NCBI GenBank assembly: GCA_016208425.1
Contig: JACQYA010000017.1
Coordinates: 1 to 47,088 of the forward strand
Origin: Betaproteobacteria bacterium
GTDB taxonomy: Bacteria > Pseudomonadota > Gammaproteobacteria > Burkholderiales > Rhodocyclaceae
DNA: 47,088 bases
Direction: 5' to 3'
Positions 16,587-23,382 of the stretch are shown one piece after another (positions within the stretch are counted from its first letter, which is position 1; every line of letters begins with the position of its first letter). The notes beneath the pieces are model-generated. The model had not been told where the DNA came from. It saw only the letters and a program-made list of their open reading frames with translations, and ran no database searches. A program made the translations under genes and the position numbers.

Positions 16587-16904
16587 GTTCCCGAATTGGC
16601 CGAACACACTCAGAACCTGCTGAAAGACGGTAGGGCAAGCCTCTTGCTACGCAGGCCGGAGCCCGGCGCGAAGCTTGCCCGAGCGACGCTGCTCGGACAT
16701 GTTCGGCCGGCCGACGAAGCAGCCTGGCTTGATCGCTTCCCGCAACAAAACCTGCCGCAGGGCTACCGACTGCGCGGTATCGATCCGTTCGGACTGGACG
16801 TGATGCGTGGGGCGAACCGAGAGCGCTTGCTGTTCGGTTCCGGCCCAATGACTGGCGAAGCGGTCGGCGCCGCTACCGCCCGCGCGCTTGCGCTTCTGAA
16901 CTGA
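16579..16904 (+). pseudogene. PNPOx-like FMN-binding protein, C-terminal half (split by island)
   Basis: About 106 codons after the octamer, ending with TGA at 16902-16904. ELAEHTQNLLKDGRASLLL is the classic strand-helix-strand of PNPOx/HugZ-type split-barrel proteins, in which relatives bind FMN phosphate or heme. ARATLLGHVRPAD and LDRFPQ follow, then a domain end rich in Gly/Ala. It has no start codon of its own. Its other half is at 8033-8179. No stop codon or frameshift is visible inside it, suggesting the split is fairly recent. Confidence 0.85.
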
Positions 16905-16930
16905 GCGATGGGGATACGTCACCAGCGGCG

Positions 16931-18067
16931 TTAAACGATGTCCAGGTGACCGATGCCGACGTTCAGATCCCGATCCCGCGACTCCTTGCCGTGCAGCTTG
17001 ATCTGCAAGCGCAAGTCGTTGACCGAATCGGCGTTGCGCAGCGCGTCTTCGTAGGTGATGCGGCCGGCCTCGTACTGATCGAACAGCGCCTGGTCGAAGG
17101 TCTGCATGCCCAGTTCGCGCGAACGTTTCATGACGTCTTTGATTTCCAGCACCTCGCCCTTGAAGATAAGGTCGGAAATGAGCGGCGAATTGAGCATGAT
17201 TTCGATTGCCGCGACGCGCCCCTTGCCGTCCTTCTTCGGCAACAGCCGCTGCGAGACCATCGCGTGCAGGTTCAGCGAGAGATCCATCAACAGTTGGCCG
17301 CGCCGCTCTTCGGGAAAGAAATTGATGATGCGGTCGATCGCCTGGTTGGTACTGTTGGCGTGCAGGGTGGCCAGGCACAGGTGCCCGGTCTCGGCGTAGG
17401 CCACCGCGTAATCCATAGTCATTCTGTCGCGTATCTCGCCCATCATGATGAGATCGGGCGCCTGACGCAGCGTATTTTTTAGCCCGGTTTCCCACGAATC
17501 GGTATCGTTGCCGACTTCGCGCTGCGTGACGATGCAGTTTTTGTGCTCGTGAATGTATTCGACCGGGTCTTCGATCGTGATGATGTGGCCGTAGCTGTTG
17601 CGGTTGCGGTGATCGATCAACGCCGCCAGCGAGGTCGACTTGCCGGTACCGGTACCGCCGACAAAAATGACCAGACCGCGCTTGGTCATCGCCACCTCTT
17701 TCAGAACGGACGGCAAACCCAGCTCGTCTATCGTCGGTATCGACATGTTGATCGTGCGCAAGACCACCGCGACGCGCCCCTGCTGCACCAGCGCGCTGAC
17801 GCGAAAGCGGCCGATGCCCGACGGCGAGACGGCGAAGTTGCATTCCTTGGTCGACTCGAACTCGGCCGACTGCCGGTCGTTCATGATCGACCGCGCCAGC
17901 TCCGCCGTGTGCTGCGGGGTCAGTGTCTGGTTCGACACCGGCGTTACCTTGCCGTCGATTTTGATGGCCGGCGGAAAGCCGGCCGTGATGAAGAGGTCAG
18001 AGCCGTTCTTTTGCGTCATCAGGCGCAGCAGATCGTGCATGAATTTAAGCGCCTGATCGCGTTCCAT
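16931..18067 (-). CDS. pilU: Type IV pilus retraction-associated ATPase PilU
   Basis: A 378-residue PilT-family hexameric ATPase that assists pilus retraction at the inner-membrane base. Visible are Walker A GGTGTGKST, the Asp-box IITIEDPVEYIH, Walker B DLIMMGEIRD and the His-box TGHLCLATLHANS. MERDQALKFMHDLLRLM is the usual PilU N-terminus, which fixes the start at 18067; the frame is open much further upstream but that part is antisense to pilT. The C-terminal extension (LQIKLHGKESRDRDLNVG) distinguishes PilU from PilT. It lies 26 nt after pilT on the same strand, so it is co-transcribed. Confidence 0.96.
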   Translation of the reverse strand: MERDQALKFMHDLLRLMTQKNGSDLFITAGFPPAIKIDGKVTPVSNQTLTPQHTAELARSIMNDRQSAEFESTKECNFAVSPSGIGRFRVSALVQQGRVAVVLRTINMSIPTIDELGLPSVLKEVAMTKRGLVIFVGGTGTGKSTSLAALIDHRNRNSYGHIITIEDPVEYIHEHKNCIVTQREVGNDTDSWETGLKNTLRQAPDLIMMGEIRDRMTMDYAVAYAETGHLCLATLHANSTNQAIDRIINFFPEERRGQLLMDLSLNLHAMVSQRLLPKKDGKGRVAAIEIMLNSPLISDLIFKGEVLEIKDVMKRSRELGMQTFDQALFDQYEAGRITYEDALRNADSVNDLRLQIKLHGKESRDRDLNVGIGHLDIV

Positions 18068-18093
18068 AATCGTTTTCCACGTTGCGGGCCGGC

Positions 18094-19137
18094 CTAGCCC
18101 GGAAAGAGATCTTTGTTGGCCGCTTTGGCGCGCGCCTCGGCCACCGAGATCAGGTTGCGGCGGACCAGATCGACCAGGTTCTGGTCCAAGGTCTGCATCC
18201 CCAGTTGAGCGCTGGTCTGGATCGACGAATACATCTGCGCGACCTTGTTTTCCCGGATCAGGTTGCGGATGGCCGGGGTGCCGAGCATGATTTCGTGCGC
18301 GGCGATACGGCCCTGCCCGTCCTTGGTCTTCAGCAGCGTTTGCGAGATGACGGCGCGCAACGACTCGGAAAGCATGGAGCGCACCATTTCCTTTTCCGCC
18401 GCCGGAAAGACGTCGACGATGCGGTCGACGGTTTTTGCCGCGCTCGACGTATGCAGCGTGCCAAAAACCAGGTGGCCGGTTTCGGCGCCGGAGAGGGCGA
18501 GACGGATGGTTTCCAGATCGCGCATTTCGCCGACCAGAATCACGTCGGGATCCTCGCGCAGCGCGGCGCGCAATGCGTTGGCAAAAGACAGGGTATGCGG
18601 CCCGACCTCGCGCTGGTTGATGAGGCATTTTTTCGATTCGTGAACGAATTCGATCGGGTCTTCGACGGTCAGAATATGGCCGTGGTCGGTTTCGTTGACG
18701 TGGTTGACCATCGCCGCCAGCGTCGTCGATTTGCCGGAGCCGGTCGGCCCGGTGACGAGGACAATACCGCGAGGATATTCTGAGATCTCCTTGAAAATCT
18801 TCGGGCAGCCCAGCTCTTCAAGGGTCAGGACTTTGGACGGAATGGTGCGGAAAACGGCCGCCGCGCCCCGGTTCTGCACGAAGGCGTTAACACGGAAACG
18901 CGCCAGGTTCGGAATCTCGAACGAAAAATCGCATTCCAGCGTTTCTTCGTAGTGCTTGCGCTGGCCGTCGTTCATGATGTCGTACACCATCGCGTGGACG
19001 TCCTTGTGTTCCATCGCCGGCAGGTTGATGCGGCGCACGTCGCCGTGTACGCGGATCATCGGCGGCAACCCCGACGACAGGTGCAGGTCGGAAGCTTTGT
19101 TCTTGACGCTGAAAGCCAAGAGTTCGGTAATGTCCAT
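18094..19137 (-). CDS. pilT: Type IV pilus retraction ATPase PilT
   Basis: The 347-residue motor that depolymerises type IV pili for twitching motility. Walker A GPTGSGKST, Asp-box ILTVEDPIEFVH, Walker B DVILVGEMRD, His-box TGHLVFGTLHTSS, and the C-terminal AIRNLIRE motif specific to PilT are all present. MDITELLAFSVKNKASDLH is the canonical N-terminus, so 19137 is chosen over an upstream in-frame ATG at 19254. The 134-bp region shared with the divergent yggS gene holds its promoter. pilU follows. Confidence 0.97.
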   Translation of the reverse strand: MDITELLAFSVKNKASDLHLSSGLPPMIRVHGDVRRINLPAMEHKDVHAMVYDIMNDGQRKHYEETLECDFSFEIPNLARFRVNAFVQNRGAAAVFRTIPSKVLTLEELGCPKIFKEISEYPRGIVLVTGPTGSGKSTTLAAMVNHVNETDHGHILTVEDPIEFVHESKKCLINQREVGPHTLSFANALRAALREDPDVILVGEMRDLETIRLALSGAETGHLVFGTLHTSSAAKTVDRIVDVFPAAEKEMVRSMLSESLRAVISQTLLKTKDGQGRIAAHEIMLGTPAIRNLIRENKVAQMYSSIQTSAQLGMQTLDQNLVDLVRRNLISVAEARAKAANKDLFPG

Positions 19138-19202
19138 CTGGGTTGATCCTATTGCCGTTGGCGGGGGCGGCCGCGTGTTGGGGAAGTCGGGAAAATATCG
19201 GG

Positions 19203-19231
19203 GACAACTCGTGAACAAAGCGCGAACAAAG
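19203..19231. repeat. Phased short direct repeats in the pilT-yggS divergent region
   Basis: GACAACTC (19203-19210), GAACAAAG (19213-19220) and GAACAAAG (19224-19231) are spaced 10 and 11 bp, that is, one helical turn. They lie between the divergent pilT and yggS genes and just upstream of a -10 box for yggS. The arrangement suggests a regulator binding one DNA face. Regulator unknown. Confidence 0.45.
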
Positions 19232-19236
19232 TGCGA

Positions 19237-19245
19237 TGTTATACT
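19237..19245 (+). promoter_or_regulatory. Extended -10 promoter upstream of yggS
   Basis: TGTTATACT (19237-19245) matches an extended -10 (TG-N-TATACT), 26 nt before the yggS ATG. No good -35 is seen at 17 bp, which an extended -10 can tolerate. The phased GAACAAAG repeats end six bases upstream. Confidence 0.5.
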
Positions 19246-19271
19246 TTCCAGCATCCGCGCGACGCCCGATT

Positions 19272-19961
19272 ATGACTACAATCTCCGCTAACCTGCAAGC
19301 CGTTCTCGCCCGCATCCAGGCTGCGGCGCGACGGTATGGGCGCGACCCGCGCGACATCGCGCTGCTCGCCGTCAGCAAAAACTGGCCCGCCGGTTGTGTG
19401 CGCGAGGCGGCGTTGGCCGGGCAACGGGCCTTCGGCGAAAACTATGTGCGGGAGGCGGTCGACAAGATAGGCGCGCTCGCCGACCCCGGTCTGGAGTGGC
19501 ACTTCATCGGCCCGCTGCAAAGCAACAAGACGCGCCTGGTTGCCGCGAATTTCGGCTGGGTGCATTCGGTCGACCGCCTGAAAGTCGCCCAGCGATTGTC
19601 GGAGCAGCGCCCGCATTCGCTGCCCCCGCTGTCGGTCTGCTTGCAGGTCAATATCAGCGGCGAAGCGGCGAAAAGCGGCGCGGCTCCGGGAGAAACCCGC
19701 GCCTTGGCGTCACATATCGCACGGTTGCCCGGGCTGCGCCTGCGCGGGCTGATGGCGGTTCCCGCTCCGGCCGACGGCTTCGACGCGCAGTGCCGCCCTT
19801 TCCGCCAGCTGCGCGAGCTGTACGATGGGCTGCGTGCCGACGGGCTGGCGCCCGATACGCTGTCGATGGGCATGTCGCACGATCTGGAAGCGGCGATTGC
19901 CGAAGGAGCAACGATGGTGCGCGTTGGCACCGCAATTTTTGGTGAAAGAACCCCCCTATGA
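19272..19961 (+). CDS. yggS: PLP homeostasis protein (YggS/PLPBP family)
   Basis: A 229-residue alanine-racemase-like TIM barrel that binds pyridoxal phosphate without known catalysis and balances B6 vitamers. The PLP lysine is in LLAVSKNWP (about residue 36). FGENYVREAVDK, WHFIGPLQSNKTR and SMGMSHDLEAAI are diagnostic, the last binding the cofactor phosphate. Start ATG 19272 follows the family alignment; a TTG at 19236 would put twelve unrelated residues first. The stop overlaps the proC start by 4 nt (ATGA). yggS-proC-yggT-yggU next to pilTU is a conserved arrangement in beta- and gammaproteobacteria. Confidence 0.95.
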   Translation: MTTISANLQAVLARIQAAARRYGRDPRDIALLAVSKNWPAGCVREAALAGQRAFGENYVREAVDKIGALADPGLEWHFIGPLQSNKTRLVAANFGWVHSVDRLKVAQRLSEQRPHSLPPLSVCLQVNISGEAAKSGAAPGETRALASHIARLPGLRLRGLMAVPAPADGFDAQCRPFRQLRELYDGLRADGLAPDTLSMGMSHDLEAAIAEGATMVRVGTAIFGERTPL

Positions 19962-20773
19962 AAATAGCTTTCCTCGGTGGCGGCAACATGGCCAAAGCCC
20001 TGATCGGCGGCCTGCTGAAAACCGGCTTCGATGCGGCCGACATCGCCGTCATCGAAGTCGATGCGGAAGGGCGCGACAAGCTCGAACAGGCCTACGGTGT
20101 CCGCTGCTACCCGGCGCCCGACGCGGCCGCGATGGCTTGCGACGCGCTGCTCTTGGCGGTCAAGCCGCAGCAGATGCGGCAGGCCTGCGCGCCGCTCGCG
20201 CCGTACCTGGAGCAACAACTGGTCATCAGCATCGCCGCCGGCCTGCGCCTGGCCGACCTCCGGCGCTGGCTGGGCGGACACGCCAAGCTGGTGCGCGCGA
20301 TGCCCAACACCCCCGCGCTGATCGGTGCCGGGGTGACCGGGCTATATGCCCCGCCCGCCGTTTCGGCCGACGAAAGGGCGGGCGCCGAGCGCATCCTGCA
20401 AGCCGTCGGCAGCACGCTGTGGGTCGCCGACGAGGCGCAGATGGACGCGTTGACGGCGGTTTCCGGCAGCGGCCCGGCCTATGCGTTCCTCTTTATCGAA
20501 GCCCTGCAGCAGGCTGCGGCCGAACTCGGCTTCCCCCCCGGACAGGCGCGCCAACTGTCGGTCGAAACGGCGCTGGGCGCCGCCAAGCTGGCCGCGCAGT
20601 CCGACGAGCCGGCCAGCGTGCTGCGCGAGCGCGTGACCTCCAAGGGCGGCACCACCGAGGCCGCGCTGCGCGCGATGGCCGGACGCGGGGTGAAGGACGG
20701 CATCGTCGCCGGCATCCTCGCCGCCGACGCGCGCGGCCGCGCGCTCGGCGAACTGCTCGGCAAGGACGCCTGA
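19958..20773 (+). CDS. proC: Pyrroline-5-carboxylate reductase
   Basis: The last step of proline synthesis: NAD(P)H-dependent reduction of 1-pyrroline-5-carboxylate. It has 271 residues, full length. The Rossmann motif FLGGGNMAKALIGGL is at the N-terminus, LLAVKPQQ and RAMPNTPALIG lie in the middle, and the signature SGSGPAYAFLFIEAL with VTSKGGTTEAAL is near the C-terminus. It starts within the yggS stop codon (4-nt overlap) and is followed by yggT after 1 nt, so translation of the operon is coupled. Confidence 0.98.
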   Translation: MKIAFLGGGNMAKALIGGLLKTGFDAADIAVIEVDAEGRDKLEQAYGVRCYPAPDAAAMACDALLLAVKPQQMRQACAPLAPYLEQQLVISIAAGLRLADLRRWLGGHAKLVRAMPNTPALIGAGVTGLYAPPAVSADERAGAERILQAVGSTLWVADEAQMDALTAVSGSGPAYAFLFIEALQQAAAELGFPPGQARQLSVETALGAAKLAAQSDEPASVLRERVTSKGGTTEAALRAMAGRGVKDGIVAGILAADARGRALGELLGKDA

Positions 20774-20774
20774 A

Positions 20775-21317
20775 ATGTTGGCTCACGCCGGAATATTCTT
20801 GCTCGATGCCGTAATCGGCTTTTTCTCGGTCGCGCTGCTTTTGCGTTTTTTCATGCAAGCCTTTCGCGCCTCCTTCGCCAACCAGATCGGCACCTTTGTC
20901 GTCCAGCTGACCAACTGGCTGGTCAAGCCGTTGCGCCGCTTCCTGCCCGGTCTTTACGGCCTCGATCTGGCCAGCCTGCTGCCGGCCTATCTGCTCCAGC
21001 TCCTGCTCTTGCTGGCGGTGTTTTCCCTGCGCCCCGGAACCGGCGAGCTGCCGCTGGAAAGCCTGCTGGGGCTGCTGTTCTGGCAAGCGGCGCTGGCCGT
21101 TTTGCGCCTGGGTATCTACATACTGATAGGCGCGCTGATCGTGCAGGCGGTGCTTTCCTGGATCAACCCCTATTCGCCGTTGGGCCAGCCCGTCGCGCAA
21201 CTGACCCGGCCTTTTCTGGACCCGATCCAGCGCCTGGTGCCGCCGGTCGGCGGCATCGACCTGTCGCCGCTGATCGCCATCTTGCTCGCGCAGGTGGTGC
21301 TGATGTTTGTCAGATGA
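20775..21317 (+). CDS. yggT: YggT family integral membrane protein
   Basis: A 180-residue inner-membrane protein made of two repeats, each with paired hydrophobic segments (about residues 5-30 and 62-80; 98-125 and 155-178). The repeat signature is seen as LRFFMQAF...TNWLVKPLRRFLP in the first half and LSWINPYSPLGQPVAQLTRPFLDPIQRLVPP in the second. Family members are linked to membrane or osmotic functions, with no enzymatic role known. It starts 1 nt after proC and overlaps yggU by 4 nt. Confidence 0.92.
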   Translation: MLAHAGIFLLDAVIGFFSVALLLRFFMQAFRASFANQIGTFVVQLTNWLVKPLRRFLPGLYGLDLASLLPAYLLQLLLLLAVFSLRPGTGELPLESLLGLLFWQAALAVLRLGIYILIGALIVQAVLSWINPYSPLGQPVAQLTRPFLDPIQRLVPPVGGIDLSPLIAILLAQVVLMFVR

Positions 21318-21601
21318 GCGAATGGCTGCGCGCCGCCAACGGTCGGGCCACGCTGACCCTGCACATCCAACCCGGCGCCAGGAAGACAGAAATCGCCGGC
21401 CCGCACGGCGACGCTTTGAAGATCCGCCTCGCCGCCCCGCCGGTCGACGGCAAAGCCAATACCGCCTTGATCGGTTTTATCGCCGGGCGACTGGGTCTGG
21501 CAAAGTCGGCCGTCACGCTAATAAGCGGCCAGACCTCCCGGCGCAAAACGCTGGAAGTCGCCGGTGCACCGGCCGATGCCGAGACCCGCTTGCTCGGGTA
21601 G
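21314..21601 (+). CDS. yggU: DUF167 family protein YggU
   Basis: A 95-residue cytoplasmic protein of the DUF167 family. LHIQPGARKTEI and LAAPPVDGKANTALIGFIAGRLG are the conserved core, and LISGQTSRRKTLEV is the usual strand near the end. Biochemical role unknown. The ATG overlaps the yggT stop (ATGA), so it is the last gene of the yggS-proC-yggT-yggU operon. The next gene runs convergently after 144 nt in which I see no strong terminator. Confidence 0.92.
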   Translation: MSEWLRAANGRATLTLHIQPGARKTEIAGPHGDALKIRLAAPPVDGKANTALIGFIAGRLGLAKSAVTLISGQTSRRKTLEVAGAPADAETRLLG

Positions 21602-21745
21602 CGCACCGGATTCCGGCCTACGTTCGAGCGTGCTTCTGAGGATGCGAAGAGCAATTGCGGCATGGCTGAAACCTCGCGCATGGCGACCCCGCAATTTTCG
21701 TCGGCGCGAACCGGGCGGATTTCCATCGGCGGTTCTCGTATTCGA

Positions 21746-22816
21746 CTATCTCCGCCCCCTTGTGCTTGGGGTCGCCGGCGCCAGCCAATGCTCGGCGACA
21801 TCCAGCAACCGGTTGGCGTAGCCCCATTCGTTGTCGAACCATACCAGCAGGTTGGCCATGTGCGGGCCGCTGGTTCGCGTCTGGCAGCCGTCGACGATAG
21901 CCGAGTGCGGGTTGTGGTTGAAGTCGGTGGAAGCGTGCGGGTCGTCCGAATAGTCCAGCAAACCACGCAGGTCGCCACGCGCGGCTTCTTGCATCAGGCG
22001 GTTGATCGCGTCCGCGCGGACTTCTTTTTTCAGGGTGACGACGAGGTCGATGGCCGATACGTTCAGGATCGGCACGCGGATCGCCTTGGCCTGTATTCGT
22101 CCGGCCAGCTCCGGCAGCAGGCGTTCGACGCCCTTCGCCAGCCCGGTGGCGACGGGGATAATCGACTGGAGCGCGGAGCGCGTGCAGCGCAGATCGGGGT
22201 GGTGGAAGCCGTCGAGTACCGGCTGGTCGTTCATCAGCGAGTGCAACGACGTCAGCATCGCGTTCCCGACACCGAAGGCGCGGTGCAACAGGCCGATGAC
22301 GGGAACGATGGCGTTGGTGGTGCACGAGGCGTTGGAGACAATGCGCTCGCTTCCGGCCAGTTGTTGCTGGTTGATGCCGAAAACGACCGTCGCGTCGACA
22401 TCCCCGGCGCTGTGTCCGGGGTGGGAAAGCAGCAGGCGCGGGCAGCCGGCGGCAAGGAAGCGTTCGAGCTCGTAGCGCCGGGTGTATTGCCCGGAACATT
22501 CGATCAGCAGATCGACGCCCTGGCCGGCCCAATCGACTTCTTCGGGTGTCTGTTTGTGGGTGACCGCGATCGTCCGTCCGTCGATGGCGATATGCCCGGC
22601 GCCCAGCTCGACGCGCCCGGGGAACCGCCCGTGCGTCGAATCGAAGCGCGTCAGGTAAGCGACGCTCGCCAGTTCCGCAGGCTCGTTGATGGCGACGACC
22701 GACAGTTTTTCGCTCGCCCCGGATTCGTACAAGGCGCGCAAGAAGCAGCGCCCGATGCGGCCGAAGCCGTTGATGGCCAGACGGTGGGGACGGTTGGTCG
22801 TCATCGTTTCGCTCAT
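21746..22816 (-). CDS. epd: Erythrose-4-phosphate dehydrogenase / GAPDH-family enzyme
   Basis: A 356-residue phosphorylating aldehyde dehydrogenase. AINGFGRIGRCFLRALYESG binds NAD, and the catalytic Cys is in SNASCTTNAIVPVI. It resembles E. coli Epd more than GapA: HSLMNDQPVLDGFHHPDLRCTR, QSIIPVATGLAKGV and STDFNHNPHSAIVDG match the Epd pattern, and Epd makes 4-phosphoerythronate for pyridoxal phosphate synthesis. A broader GAPDH role is possible. The start is uncertain: ATG 22816 (MSETMTTN) and ATG 22804 (MTTNRPHR) both fit, and neither has a good Shine-Dalgarno. It is convergent with yggU. Confidence 0.85.
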   Translation of the reverse strand: MSETMTTNRPHRLAINGFGRIGRCFLRALYESGASEKLSVVAINEPAELASVAYLTRFDSTHGRFPGRVELGAGHIAIDGRTIAVTHKQTPEEVDWAGQGVDLLIECSGQYTRRYELERFLAAGCPRLLLSHPGHSAGDVDATVVFGINQQQLAGSERIVSNASCTTNAIVPVIGLLHRAFGVGNAMLTSLHSLMNDQPVLDGFHHPDLRCTRSALQSIIPVATGLAKGVERLLPELAGRIQAKAIRVPILNVSAIDLVVTLKKEVRADAINRLMQEAARGDLRGLLDYSDDPHASTDFNHNPHSAIVDGCQTRTSGPHMANLLVWFDNEWGYANRLLDVAEHWLAPATPSTRGRR

Positions 22817-23016
22817 GGGAGGGGGGGTGCGCCGGATAGCGCCGGCAAGCCGCAGTGTGCCGGCGGAGGCGACATGGGGCATTTTCCCCGATTTGTTCCT
22901 GGAAGCAACACGGGGAGTGTCGGAAAATTTCGGCGGGAACGGTCGCCCGAACGCGCCGGCCGCCGGGAACGACGCGCCGTGTGGCGCCGCCCCCGGCGGC
23001 CGTGCGCCGCGCGCGC

Positions 23017-23370
23017 CTAGGCGGCGCAGGCGCAGCTACTGGCGGCAACCGGCACCAGGTTGACCCAGATGCGACCGTTTTCGACCTTCACCGGATAGGT
23101 TTCGACACAGCCCACGTCGGGCGCCACCGCCTTGCCGGCGGCGAGGTCGATGTTCAGGCCGTGCATGGCGCACTGCACGCGCTGGCCGTAGACCATGCCC
23201 TGGGCGAGCGGGCCGCCGCGATGCGGGCATTTGTTGCCGGTCGCGAACACCTGGTCGTCGCAGGTGCGGAAAACGGCGATGACGCCGCCCGAAGTGTTGA
23301 GCGGGCGTGCGCCGGAGCGCGGGATGTCGGCGAGCGCGCCGGCTTCGACCCATTGGTTGTTGTCGGACAT
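23017..23370 (-). CDS. nirD: Assimilatory-type nitrite reductase small subunit (Rieske)
   Basis: A 117-residue Rieske-fold subunit of the NADH-dependent nitrite reductase. Unlike the E. coli NirD, it keeps all four iron-sulfur ligands: CPH (C48, H50) and CAMH (C67, H70), spaced as in true Rieske proteins. The end (SSCACAA) carries two extra cysteines. It follows nirB by 12 nt with a GGAGAA Shine-Dalgarno before its ATG, and forms the cytoplasmic NirBD complex that reduces nitrite to ammonium. Confidence 0.94.
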   Translation of the reverse strand: MSDNNQWVEAGALADIPRSGARPLNTSGGVIAVFRTCDDQVFATGNKCPHRGGPLAQGMVYGQRVQCAMHGLNIDLAAGKAVAPDVGCVETYPVKVENGRIWVNLVPVAASSCACAA

Positions 23371-23382
23371 TCTGTGTTCTCC

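Noticed and set aside
16572-16904. Reading this as an independent hypothetical gene
   Set aside because: It begins in the middle of a fold and its missing half lies in phase at 8033-8179; it is the right part of the split gene.
18068-18628. Upstream extension of pilU by 187 codons
   Set aside because: The extension runs through pilT in another frame and is Arg-rich with no family match; the PilU N-terminus is clear at 18067.
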